From: an uncultured bacterium
GTDB lineage: Bacteria; CAIWAD01
Assembly: GCA_903910645.1 (NCBI GenBank)
Contig: CAIWAD010000286.1
Location: forward strand, 1-34,415
Reading direction: 5' to 3'
DNA: 34,415 bases
Positions 23,971-31,063 of the stretch are shown here, one piece after another. The notes under the pieces are model-generated. The model searched no databases. It had not been told where the DNA came from and saw only the letters and a list, made by a program, of their open reading frames with translations. The translations under genes were made by a program, and so were the position numbers. How positions within the stretch are numbered: the stretch's first letter is position 1; each line of letters begins with the position of its first letter.

Positions 23971-24624
23971 ATGGTTGAGCCGGTGAAGAAGTCCCCTGCC
24001 AAAAAGGCCGCCCCCAAGGCTGCGGCCAAGCCCGTCGCGAAGAAGGCCGCCCCCAAGGCTGCCGCGAAGCCCGCTGCCAAGCCTGCCGCCAAGAAGGCTG
24101 CACCAAAGGCCGCCGCCAAGCCCGCCGCCAAGCCGGCTGCGAAGAAGGTTGCGCCCAAGGCCGCCGCGAAGCCCGCTGCCAAGCCCGCCGCCAAGAAGGT
24201 CGCGCCCAAGGTCGCCGCCAAGCCCGCCGCCAAGCCGGCTGCGAAGAAGGTTGCGCCCAAGGCCGCCGCGAAACCCGCTGCCAAGCCCGCCGCCAAGCCG
24301 GCTGCCAAGAAGGCCGCTCCCAAGGCTGCCGCCAAGCCCGCTGCCAAGCCCGCTGCCAAGAAGGCCGCCCCCAAGAAGCCGGCCGCGAAGAAGGCCACGG
24401 CCGCCAAGCCCGCCGCCAAGTCCGGTGCCAAGAAGAGCACCAAGGGTGGCGACGACAAGCCCGGTGGCCCAGACAAACCTGCTCCTGCGCGGGGGCACGG
24501 GGCTCAGTTGAGTTCCGTGCTCCATGTCCGTTTGCCTCAGGAGACCATGGCCCGGCTGAAGAAGAAGGCGGGCAGAAAAACAGTCAGCACCTGGGTGCGT
24601 GAACTGTTGGAAGTGAAAGCCTGA
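23971..24624 (+). CDS. Histone H1-like Lys/Ala/Pro-rich protein with C-terminal ribbon-helix-helix domain
   Basis: A basic protein of 217 residues. ATG 23971 has an excellent AAAGGAGG five bases upstream. Residues ~6-160 are a long low-complexity tail of [12 protein letters not shown]-type units like histone H1 or AlgP tails, giving non-specific DNA binding by charge. A Gly/Asp/Pro linker follows. The last ~38 residues ([19 protein letters not shown], then [12 protein letters not shown]) have the strand-helix-helix pattern of CopG/Arc ribbon-helix-helix DNA-binding proteins: xVRLP at the start and a STWVRELLE second helix. The domain order (disordered basic tail first, dimeric DNA-binding domain last) is uncommon to my knowledge. 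It may be a nucleoid-associated protein or a repressor with a chromatin-like arm. It has its own promoter and terminator, so it is a single-gene unit. Confidence 0.8.
   Translation: MVEPVKKSPAKKAAPKAAAKPVAKKAAPKAAAKPAAKPAAKKAAPKAAAKPAAKPAAKKVAPKAAAKPAAKPAAKKVAPKVAAKPAAKPAAKKVAPKAAAKPAAKPAAKPAAKKAAPKAAAKPAAKPAAKKAAPKKPAAKKATAAKPAAKSGAKKSTKGGDDKPGGPDKPAPARGHGAQLSSVLHVRLPQETMARLKKKAGRKTVSTWVRELLEVKA
23992..24430 (+). repeat. Degenerate tandem repeat encoding the Lys/Ala/Pro tail
   Basis: The DNA repeats in near 51- and 102-base periods (17 and 34 codons). For example, the ~60 bases from 24132 recur almost unchanged from 24234, differing at one or two third positions. Such repeats expand and contract readily, so tail length is likely to differ between strains and assembly errors are possible here. 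Confidence 0.75.
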
Positions 24625-24630
24625 GCAATG

Positions 24631-24652
24631 GGGGCCCGCAGGGGCCCCTTTT
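24631..24652 (+). terminator. Terminator of the H1-like gene
   Basis: GGGGCCC (24631-24637), loop GCAG, GGGCCCC (24642-24648), then TTTT and a further T-rich stretch. It begins six bases after the stop codon. Confidence 0.88.
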
Positions 24653-24676
24653 CTTTTACATCTCTTGTCGGGTCGC

Positions 24677-24706
24677 AAAAAAAAGGGAGCGACGAGGTCG
24701 CTCCCT
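24677..24706 (-). terminator. Terminator of the small minus-strand gene
   Basis: Read on the minus strand: AGGGAGCGAC stem (complement of 24697-24706 and 24684-24693), three-base loop, followed by eight T (A-tract 24677-24684 on the plus strand). It is a strong terminator 23 bases after the stop of the 70-codon gene, and supports that gene being real. Confidence 0.88.
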
Positions 24707-24729
24707 GATGAAATGGCTGTCCAGACCTG

Positions 24730-24942
24730 TCAGTCGATTTTGTGCACGCGGCGACGGTCGATCTTCTGGGTGTTGCAGATCTGCTTGATGAGGTCCAGGT
24801 ATTTGTCGGGCTCGGGGAAGGCGATCAGTTGCATGATCTCCACCAGCTCGTTTTCCCTGGGATTGCTCTTGTCCACTTCCGGCTCTGCTTCCTTCTCGCG
24901 CTCCGGCTCTTTCGCCTTTGCGACCACCTTTTTCTCAGCCAT
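24730..24942 (-). CDS. Small charged protein of unknown function (70 residues)
   Basis: I do not recognise this family. The first ~30 residues are rich in Lys and Glu (AEKKVVAKAKEPEREKEAEP) and likely disordered. The rest (ELVEIMQLIAFPEPDKYLDLIKQICN, partly quoted) looks like two short helices, then a basic end (KIDRRRVHKID). The evidence that it is a real gene is good: GGAGGG (complement of 24949-24954) lies six bases before the ATG, a strong terminator follows the stop, and codon choice is like the neighbours. It converges with the H1-like gene and diverges from ridA. There is no signal peptide or cysteine motif, although C is present once. It could be a small partner or regulator of a larger complex. 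Confidence 0.75.
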   Translation of the reverse strand: MAEKKVVAKAKEPEREKEAEPEVDKSNPRENELVEIMQLIAFPEPDKYLDLIKQICNTQKIDRRRVHKID

Positions 24943-25257
24943 GAGAGTCCCTCCGCTTTTCCTGACGCCGAGCCAGGACGCTCCGCGCTATGGCTTCAAT
25001 ATAAGGCCAATTCCTTCCTGTTGGATCGGCCAAGGCCTGCCTTGGCCTCATTCCCTTTGAAAGTGCCGGGTCCGGCCTTCCGCACCGGGAGTTGACAGAT
25101 GTGTTGCTGGGGCATCATCTCAATGGAAAAAGTTGCCCCTTCCCGCGGGCCCTGCGGCCCTGGTTTGGTACTTTCAGGCCATGGCACCGGCTCCCATGGC
25201 GAGTCTGGTTCAAGCAAAGCGCCCCAGTGACACGCTCTTGTCAGCAGAGGAGCTTCC
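24943..25257. promoter_or_regulatory. Divergent intergenic region between the small gene and ridA
   Basis: A 315-base region holding both start regions and no supported gene. Toward the minus strand, TATATT (complement of 24999-25004) is a good -10, without a clear -35, giving a leader of about 50 bases. Toward ridA, TTGACA (25092-25097) is a perfect -35 hexamer but only TCATCT stands 17 bases later, and TACTTT (25169-25174) is another -10-like element. A GC hairpin GGGCC/GGCCC spans 25147-25160. The ridA ribosome site AGGAG is at 25248-25252. The exact promoters remain uncertain. Confidence 0.5.
25028..25047. promoter_or_regulatory. Perfect inverted repeat, possible operator
   Basis: GGCCAAGG (25028-25035), CCTG, CCTTGGCC (25040-25047). 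Eight perfect base pairs around a four-base centre and no T-run after it on either strand, so an operator or leader hairpin fits better than a terminator. It lies upstream of the minus-strand -10 candidate. Confidence 0.4.
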
Positions 25258-25650
25258 ATGAAGTCCACGGTCAACACTCCCCATGCCCCCGCGGCCATTG
25301 GCCCTTACAGCCAGGGCACAATCTGCCGCAGCGGCTGCCGTCTCCTGTTCACGGCGGGGCAAATTCCCATTCATCCCATCACGGGCGAGTTGGCGGGCGA
25401 CACGGTGGAGGCCCAGGCCCACCAGGCACTGGAGAACCTGCGCGCCATCATCGAGGCGGCGGGTGGCTCGCTGGGTGGCGTGCTGAAGGTGACCATTTTC
25501 ATGAAGAACCTTCAGGACTACGCCCGCATCAACAAGGTCTATTCCACCTACTTCGAGGATCAGCCGCCCGCGCGTTCCGCCGTTGAGGTCTCGCGCCTGC
25601 CCAAGGATGTCTTGCTCGAAATCGAGGCGGTGGTGGAGTTGGAGCGTTAG
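25258..25650 (+). CDS. ridA: RidA family reactive enamine/imine deaminase
   Basis: RidA (YjgF/YER057c/UK114) hydrolyses reactive 2-aminoacrylate and similar enamines/imines made by PLP enzymes, to 2-ketoacids and ammonia. The 130-residue length is typical. Landmarks are GPYSQG, FTAGQIPIHP, TIFMKNLQDYARINKVYSTYF (shown in part), PPARSAVEVSRLPKDVLLEIEAV with the catalytic Arg of the PARS motif. RBS AGGAG is five bases before ATG. It heads the nine-gene run to 34078; its TAG stop overlaps the next GTG start by one base. RidA is widespread and often near amino acid or purine genes; here purF is third in the run. Confidence 0.95.
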   Translation: MKSTVNTPHAPAAIGPYSQGTICRSGCRLLFTAGQIPIHPITGELAGDTVEAQAHQALENLRAIIEAAGGSLGGVLKVTIFMKNLQDYARINKVYSTYFEDQPPARSAVEVSRLPKDVLLEIEAVVELER

Positions 25651-26150
25651 TGCGCATCCTCTTTTTGCTGCTTGCCCTGGGCCTGTTGCGCGCCGGGATG
25701 GGAGCCCCCGCCCCGGCGGAGGTGGATTCCATGTCCCTTGCCCAGGGCCGCGCGGCCATGTGGAAGAGTGCCGCCTTCAACGGATGGGGCCAATGGCACA
25801 ATGGTGAAAAGGTGAAGGCCGCGCTCTTCTCGGGCACGGAGCTGGCCATCCTGGTGGCCGCCCTGGACCGTCAGCAGGAGTGGCGCCGCTGGCAGGATCG
25901 TCGCGAAGGAGCCGCCACGGCAGAACTGGCGGCCTATTACGCGCAGAAGGAGGACTTCTATCTGCGCGACCGCAACAAGCTCCTGTGGTGGTGGTTGTGG
26001 GCCAAACTCATCTGCGTGCTTGACGCCTATGTGTCCGGCAGCCTGTCCAACTTCGACGCCGGCTGGGGTGACGAGGCCGGTCTGCGGTTTGAAGCCTTGC
26101 CGCCCGGGCAGGGCGTCCTGGGGCTGCGCGTGCAGGCACCCTTGCCATGA
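25650..26150 (+). CDS. DUF5683-like exported protein
   Basis: A 166-residue protein with a GTG start that overlaps the ridA stop (TAGTG). The N-terminus is a signal peptide or first helix (ILFLLLALGLLRAGMGAPA). The body matches the outline of DUF5683, an FCB-group family: FNGWGQWHNGEKVKAALFSG near the start, a DFYLRDRNKLLWWWLWAKLI stretch and DAYVSGSLSNFD near the end. These proteins are predicted membrane- or envelope-associated, with unknown function. Position between ridA and purF reflects operon layout rather than shared chemistry. A later ATG at residue 17 would lose the signal peptide, so I keep the GTG. Confidence 0.8.
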   Translation: MRILFLLLALGLLRAGMGAPAPAEVDSMSLAQGRAAMWKSAAFNGWGQWHNGEKVKAALFSGTELAILVAALDRQQEWRRWQDRREGAATAELAAYYAQKEDFYLRDRNKLLWWWLWAKLICVLDAYVSGSLSNFDAGWGDEAGLRFEALPPGQGVLGLRVQAPLP

Positions 26151-26174
26151 TGCAATCCAAGGTGAAAATCTGAC

Positions 26175-27638
26175 ATGGGCTACAAGCGCGGACTGGGCGG
26201 TTACTGCGGCATTTTCGGCGTGTACGGCGCGCCCCAGGCGGCCAGTCTGGCGGTGCTGGGGCTGAATGCCCTGCAGCATCGCGGTCAGGAATCCTGCGGC
26301 ATTGTCACCAGCCATGAAGGACGGCTGCACCGGCGCATCGGCATGGGTCTGGTGGGCGAGGTCTTCAACCGTCCCGACCACCTGGAGGCACTGCCGGGCC
26401 TGGCGGCCATTGGCCACACGCGCTATTCCACCACGGGCACCAGCGACTACCACAACATCCAGCCCATCCAGGTGATCACCAAGGATGGTGAGCTGGCCAT
26501 GGCCCACAACGGCAACCTTACCAATGCCGCCGCCCTGCGTCGTGAGCTGGAGGCCGAGGGCGCCATTTTCCAGACCACCACGGACTCCGAGGTGATTCTG
26601 CACCTGCTGGCGCGCAGCCGCGGGAAAAGCCTGGAGGAACGCGTCCTGGAGGCGCTTCCCCGCTTGCAGGGCGCCTTCAGCCTGGTATTCCTAACGCCGG
26701 ACGGCATGGTTGTTGCGCGGGATGCCCACGGCTTCCGCCCGCTGGCCATGGGCGAGCTGGACGGCCAGCCGGTCTTCGCCAGCGAATCCTGCGCCTTCGA
26801 CATCATTGGCGCCCGCACCATCCGCGATGTGGAGCCCGGTGAATTGCTGCTGGTGAATGGCGGCCCCCTGCGCAGCATCCAGGCGCTGGAGGGCGCGCGC
26901 CGCTCCCACTGCATTTTCGAGTTCGTCTATTTCAGCCGGCCGGACTCCAAGATCTTCGGCGAGAATGTGGACAAAACCCGGCGCAAGCTGGGCAAGACCC
27001 TGGCCACCGAACATCCCGCCGAAGACGCGGACATTGTGCTGCCCGTGCCGGACTCCTCCAACACGGCGGCGCTGGGCTACAGCCGTCGCAGCGAGGCCAA
27101 GTTTGAACTGGGCCTGATCCGCAACCACTATGTGGGCCGCACCTTCATCCGTCCGGGACAACAGAGCCGCACCGATGGCGTGCGTTTGAAGTTCAACGCG
27201 GTGGAGGGCGTGCTAAGGGACCGCAGCGTGGTCCTGGTGGATGACAGCGTGGTGCGCGGCACCACCATGATCAAACTCATCCGCCTGCTGCGCGAGGCCG
27301 GCGCCCGCCAGGTGCATGTGCGCATTGCCAGTCCGCCGGTACGCTTCCCCTGCTATTACGGCATGGACTTCCCCGATGAGAATGAACTGGCCGCTGCCGG
27401 CCGCAATGTGGATGAACTGTGCCTCCACCTGGGAGCGGACTCCCTGCGCTTCCTGAGCCTGGAGGGCATGCTGGAGGCCACGGGCATGCGCGCCTCATCC
27501 TTCTGCACGGCCTGCTTTTCCGGCATTTACCCTGAAGAAATTGTGGACGCCGGCATTCCCGCCGGACTCAGACCGCCCAGCCACTTGCCCGGCTTGCGGT
27601 CTGCAAGCCCCCCAAACATGGAGGAAAGCCCATCGTGA
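26175..27638 (+). CDS. purF: Amidophosphoribosyltransferase
   Basis: PurF makes 5-phosphoribosylamine from PRPP and glutamine, the first step of de novo purine synthesis. 487 residues. A ten-residue propeptide (MGYKRGLGGY) precedes C11 of CGIFGVYG, which becomes the N-terminal nucleophile of the glutaminase domain, as in Bacillus PurF. Other landmarks are LNALQHRGQESCGI, GHTRYSTTG, AHNGNLTN, the PRPP loop VVLVDDSVVRGTT, and the C-terminal CTACFSGIYPEE with upstream FPCYYG, which together with another Cys supply the 4Fe-4S ligands of Bacillus-type enzymes. The GTGA overlap with the next gene couples them. The start at 26175 is 24 bases after the DUF5683-like gene; a weak AAGGTG precedes it. 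Confidence 0.97.
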   Translation: MGYKRGLGGYCGIFGVYGAPQAASLAVLGLNALQHRGQESCGIVTSHEGRLHRRIGMGLVGEVFNRPDHLEALPGLAAIGHTRYSTTGTSDYHNIQPIQVITKDGELAMAHNGNLTNAAALRRELEAEGAIFQTTTDSEVILHLLARSRGKSLEERVLEALPRLQGAFSLVFLTPDGMVVARDAHGFRPLAMGELDGQPVFASESCAFDIIGARTIRDVEPGELLLVNGGPLRSIQALEGARRSHCIFEFVYFSRPDSKIFGENVDKTRRKLGKTLATEHPAEDADIVLPVPDSSNTAALGYSRRSEAKFELGLIRNHYVGRTFIRPGQQSRTDGVRLKFNAVEGVLRDRSVVLVDDSVVRGTTMIKLIRLLREAGARQVHVRIASPPVRFPCYYGMDFPDENELAAAGRNVDELCLHLGADSLRFLSLEGMLEATGMRASSFCTACFSGIYPEEIVDAGIPAGLRPPSHLPGLRSASPPNMEESPS

Positions 27639-27913
27639 GCGAGGGAAGCTTCCGTTTGCCCGATGAACACCTGGAGAAGGCCAAGGAGATTGCCGCCCGC
27701 CACCGCACCCGGCGCAGTTGCCGCGTGTGCTACGAGCGCGGCTGGACCGGCGTGGCCCAGGACAACACCATTGTACTGTGCCACAAATGCGTGGACGCGG
27801 AGAAGGCCTTCGCCGACTGGAAGGAGCATGTGGCCGCCCACGAGGAGCTAAGGGCCGAGTACGCCGAACTCTTCCAGGAACCGGAGGACGGCCAGCCGGA
27901 GAGCCAGTCATGA
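27635..27913 (+). CDS. Small zinc-ribbon-like protein of unknown function
   Basis: A 92-residue protein of no family I recognise. It starts at GTG 27635, overlapping the purF stop, and ends overlapping the receiver gene by 4 bp. Four cysteines, C29-x2-C32 and C49-x2-C52 (CRVC and CHKC), are arranged as a zinc ribbon or knuckle pair, with an aromatic WTGV turn between. Helical charged flanks (EHLEKAKEIAARHRTRR; EKAFADWKEHVAAHEELRAE) suggest a helix-zinc-helix unit that could bind nucleic acid or a protein partner. Position between purF and a receiver gene suggests a link to the signalling genes, though co-transcription alone would give the same layout. Confidence 0.8.
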   Translation: MSEGSFRLPDEHLEKAKEIAARHRTRRSCRVCYERGWTGVAQDNTIVLCHKCVDAEKAFADWKEHVAAHEELRAEYAELFQEPEDGQPESQS

Positions 27914-28380
27914 AGATCCTCATCGTGGAGGATGACGGCGGCAGCCGCGCCATCCTGGAGGAGCATCTGCAGGCCCGGGGCTGGCACGCGCTCTGCGCCG
28001 CCACCGTGGACGAGGCCAGGCGCATGGTGCGAGCCGAGTCCTTCGACCTCATTCTGACGGACATCCATTTGCCGGGCGCGGAAGGCACGGAGCACATCCG
28101 CGGCTTCTGCCAGGGCAGCTGCCCGGTGGTGGTGATGACAGGCTTTCCCACGCTGGAGACCTGCCTGGACAGCATCCAGCACGGTGCGGCCGCCTACCTG
28201 GTGAAGCCCTTCCGCGTGGCGGAGTTCGTGGGCATCGCCGAGCGGGCCATGCAGCGCAGGGGCGAGGCGGCGCGCGTGATTGTCCTGGAAAACCGCGTGC
28301 GCGAGCTGGAGCAGGAGCTGGCCCGGCTGCGCGCACCGCTTGATGCCTCCGCCGCCCCGGACGCCCAGGCTGGAGCATGA
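27910..28380 (+). CDS. Single-domain response regulator with coiled-coil tail
   Basis: A 156-residue receiver protein. ATG 27910 (ATGA overlap) opens MKILIVEDD with the acidic pair; D51 in LILTDIHLPG is the phospho-acceptor, with T in VMTGF and K in YLVKPF. Residues ~118-140 form a charged coiled coil (RVRELEQELARLRAP), then a disordered Ala-rich end. There is no DNA-binding or enzymatic output domain, so it probably acts by binding partners, perhaps as a phosphate shuttle or sink for the kinase that follows at once (4-bp overlap). Open frame extends upstream to 27718, but that part overlaps the zinc-ribbon gene and lacks receiver features. Confidence 0.93.
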   Translation: MKILIVEDDGGSRAILEEHLQARGWHALCAATVDEARRMVRAESFDLILTDIHLPGAEGTEHIRGFCQGSCPVVVMTGFPTLETCLDSIQHGAAAYLVKPFRVAEFVGIAERAMQRRGEAARVIVLENRVRELEQELARLRAPLDASAAPDAQAGA

Positions 28381-29585
28381 TGGAGAGCGGTCAGCTGGCC
28401 ATGCACGGGGAGGGCACGCCTCTTCCCCTGGGCGACGCTGCGCGTGAGATGGAGCTGCGCATGCTGGAGATGACCCGGGAGCTGGAGATCAAGGATCGCC
28501 TGCTCACCGGCAACATCCTGCAGATGGAGCGCCTGGCCGGCAAGCTGCGTCAAATCCTTGCCTCCATGTCCAGCGCCGTGCTTATGATCGAGCTGGATGG
28601 CTACCTGAGCGAGGCCAATCCCCGCGCCCGCCAACTGCTGGGCATTGGCGACGACCTGCCCATGCTGGCGGCCAATGTGCTGCCGGAACCCCTGCAGAAC
28701 ATCGTGGACGAGGTGGTGGGCGAGGGGCGCCATGTCAGCCTGGACGCGCTTATCCTGGAAGGCCCGCAGGGCTCCAAGACCGTGCGCGTGGAGTGCCGTC
28801 TGGTGCGGGATGACATGGGCCATCCCATCGGCGTTTTGCAAATGCTGGACGACCAAACCCACTTGGTCTACATGGAGCGGCGCCTGGAGCAGAGCCGCAC
28901 CCTGGCCGCCCTGGGTGAAATGGCCGCCAGCGTGGCCCACGAGCTGCGCAATCCCCTGGGAGGCATTGGCGGATTCGCTGCCCTGCTCAAGGACACGCTT
29001 CCCCCCGAGGGCGATGCCTTCCGCTACGCCACCAAGATCATTGAAGGGGTGAATGGCCTGAACAAGGTGGCCACCAACCTGCTGGCCTACACGCGCACGG
29101 TGGACGCGCGCCTGCAGCGCCTGGAGCTGCGCACCCTCTTGCGCGAAGTGCTCAGCTTCATCCAGATCGAAATCGAGCAGGAAGGCCTTCCCCTTGGCCT
29201 TGAGGTGGAGCTGGGCAGCCGCGAGCTGCCCGTGCGCATGGACCCCGAACTGATGCGCCAGAGCTTCCTGAACCTGCTCAAGAACGCCGTGCAGGCCTTT
29301 GAACGGCATGAGGGCCGTCTGGGCCTAAGGGTGCGCACCATCAGCGATGGATCCGGCCTGGAGCGCGTGGAAGTGGATGTGTGGGACACGGGGCCGGGCA
29401 TTCCGCCACAGCTGCAGGCCAAGCTCTACAACCCCTTCTTCACCACGCGGGCCAAGGGCACGGGTCTTGGCCTGTCCATTGTGCGCAAGAATGTGGAGCT
29501 GCACGGGGGCGAAATCCGCCTGCGCTCTGCGCCGGGGGAGGGGAGCTGTTTCACCGTCTGCCTGAATCTGGCGGATGAGGAGTAG
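28377..29585 (+). CDS. PAS-type sensor histidine kinase, soluble
   Basis: A 402-residue kinase with no transmembrane segment, so cytoplasmic. The start overlaps the receiver stop (ATGATG; 28377 or 28380). An N-terminal coiled coil (EMELRMLEMTRELEIKDRL in part) leads into a PAS domain (~60-165), then HisKA with H188 in SVAHELRNPLGG. The HATPase domain has N-box NLLKNAVQAF, G1 WDTGPGIP, F-box FFTTRAKGTGLGLSIV and GEGSCFTVCL. It should phosphorylate the receiver before it and/or the sigma-54 regulator 48 bases after it. The arrangement resembles NtrB/AtoS kinases that pair with NtrC regulators. The signal sensed is unknown; a PAS cofactor cannot be read from sequence. Confidence 0.95.
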   Translation: MMESGQLAMHGEGTPLPLGDAAREMELRMLEMTRELEIKDRLLTGNILQMERLAGKLRQILASMSSAVLMIELDGYLSEANPRARQLLGIGDDLPMLAANVLPEPLQNIVDEVVGEGRHVSLDALILEGPQGSKTVRVECRLVRDDMGHPIGVLQMLDDQTHLVYMERRLEQSRTLAALGEMAASVAHELRNPLGGIGGFAALLKDTLPPEGDAFRYATKIIEGVNGLNKVATNLLAYTRTVDARLQRLELRTLLREVLSFIQIEIEQEGLPLGLEVELGSRELPVRMDPELMRQSFLNLLKNAVQAFERHEGRLGLRVRTISDGSGLERVEVDVWDTGPGIPPQLQAKLYNPFFTTRAKGTGLGLSIVRKNVELHGGEIRLRSAPGEGSCFTVCLNLADEE

Positions 29586-29633
29586 GGAAGAAGGGGCCTC
29601 CGCGGGCCCGCAGGACTAGCGTCGGAGAGCATC

Positions 29634-31049
29634 ATGGGCGAGAATACGGCCAGTCGCCGTGTGCTGGTGGTGGACGACGAGAAACTGATCCGCGAGCTTC
29701 TGGAGGAGGGGCTGGGCCGCCTGGGCTACCAGGTGCGCTGCGCTCCCGGCGGCCGCGAGGCGCTGGCCCTGCTGGACCGCGAAGCGGCGGATGTGGTGCT
29801 CAGCGACATCAAGATGGACGGCATGGACGGCTACGAGTTCGTGGGCGAGCTGCGCCGCCGCCAGCCGGAGCAGCTGGTGATCATGATGACCGCCTACGGA
29901 AGCGTGGAGAGCGCCATCAAGGCCATCAAGCTGGGCGCCTTCGACTATCTGCAAAAGCCCTGCATGGTGGCGGAAGTGGAACATCGCCTGCGCAAGGCCT
30001 TCGAGCACCGCGATCTGCTGATGGAGACGCGCATGCTGCGCGGCCGCCTGGAGGGACGGGAGGAGTTCGGGCGCATTGTGGCGCGCAATGCCGCCATGAA
30101 GCAGATCTTCGACACCATCCGCACCGTGGCGCCTTCCGGTTCCACCGTGCTCATCCAGGGCGAGAACGGCACGGGCAAGGAGCTGGTGGCCCGCGCCCTT
30201 CATCATTACAGCGACCGCGCCGACAAACGCTTCGTGGCCAAGAACTGCGCGGCCATTCCCGACGCCCTGCTGGAAAGCGAGCTCTTCGGCCATGTGAAGG
30301 GAGCGTTCACCGGAGCCATCAGCGAGCGCAAGGGCATTTTCGAGGAGGCCGACGGCGGCACCCTCTTCCTGGATGAAATCTCCGAGATGCCCATCAACCT
30401 GCAGAGCAAGCTGCTGCGCGTGGTGCAGGAGGGCGTGCTGAACCGCGTGGGCAGCAACGAGGACATCCGCGTGGATGTGCGCCTCATCAGCTCCACCAAC
30501 CGGGACATCAAGACCGAGGTGGCCGAGGGTCGCTTCCGCCGGGATCTCTACTACCGCCTGAATGTGATTCCCATTCTGCTGCCACCCTTGCGCGACCGCC
30601 TGGATGACATTCCCCTGCTCGCGGAGCACTTCCTGAAGAAGTGCAACCAGCGCATGGGTCGCAGCATCATGGGCATTGACGAGAGCGGCATGCGGTCCCT
30701 GATGACGCGCCGCTGGGAAGGCAATGTGCGCGAGCTGGAAAATGTGGTGGAGCGTGCCGTGGTCATGAGCACGGGCGCCATGCTGGACGCCGCCTCCTTC
30801 CGCACGCTGGACCAGTTGGCGGAGGATGGCGGGGATTTCGAGCTGCCGCCCACGGACATCACCGTGCATGAGATGGAGAAGCGCCTCATCCTGTCCACGC
30901 TGAAGCGTTACCAGAACAACCGCACGCGCACGGCGGAGGTGCTGGACATCAGCATCCGCACCCTGCGCAACAAGCTCAACGAATACCGCGCCGCCGATCC
31001 CGGACTGAGCGCCATCATCGACAAGGGCGCCATCGAGGGCGGCGACTAA
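29634..31049 (+). CDS. Sigma-54-dependent response regulator (NtrC family)
   Basis: A 471-residue transcription activator. Receiver domain: DDE at 14-16, phospho-acceptor D58 in VVLSDIKMDG, K in YLQKP. AAA+ domain: Walker A GENGTGKE (176-183), the sigma-54 contact loop GAFTGA (223-228), Walker B TLFLDE, and RDLYYRLNV. The C-terminal Fis-type helix-turn-helix ends TRTAEVLDISIRTLRNKLNEY (in part). A GGAG ribosome site precedes ATG 29634. It would hydrolyse ATP to open sigma-54 promoters when phosphorylated by the adjacent kinase. A weak GC hairpin (29594-29609) lies in the 48-base gap before it. I did not find a clear -24/-12 promoter in the window, so its targets are likely elsewhere. Confidence 0.96.
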   Translation: MGENTASRRVLVVDDEKLIRELLEEGLGRLGYQVRCAPGGREALALLDREAADVVLSDIKMDGMDGYEFVGELRRRQPEQLVIMMTAYGSVESAIKAIKLGAFDYLQKPCMVAEVEHRLRKAFEHRDLLMETRMLRGRLEGREEFGRIVARNAAMKQIFDTIRTVAPSGSTVLIQGENGTGKELVARALHHYSDRADKRFVAKNCAAIPDALLESELFGHVKGAFTGAISERKGIFEEADGGTLFLDEISEMPINLQSKLLRVVQEGVLNRVGSNEDIRVDVRLISSTNRDIKTEVAEGRFRRDLYYRLNVIPILLPPLRDRLDDIPLLAEHFLKKCNQRMGRSIMGIDESGMRSLMTRRWEGNVRELENVVERAVVMSTGAMLDAASFRTLDQLAEDGGDFELPPTDITVHEMEKRLILSTLKRYQNNRTRTAEVLDISIRTLRNKLNEYRAADPGLSAIIDKGAIEGGD

Positions 31050-31063
31050 GGGAGGGCAACGCC

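Noticed and set aside
24996-25298. Minus-strand open frame of 100 codons over the divergent promoter region
   Set aside because: It overlaps the ridA ribosome site and start, lacks a ribosome site of its own, and matches no family.
29617-29622. TAGCGT as promoter -10 for the NtrC regulator
   Set aside because: It is only 12 bases before the ATG, leaving almost no leader, and there is no -35; the gene is more likely read from the upstream operon.
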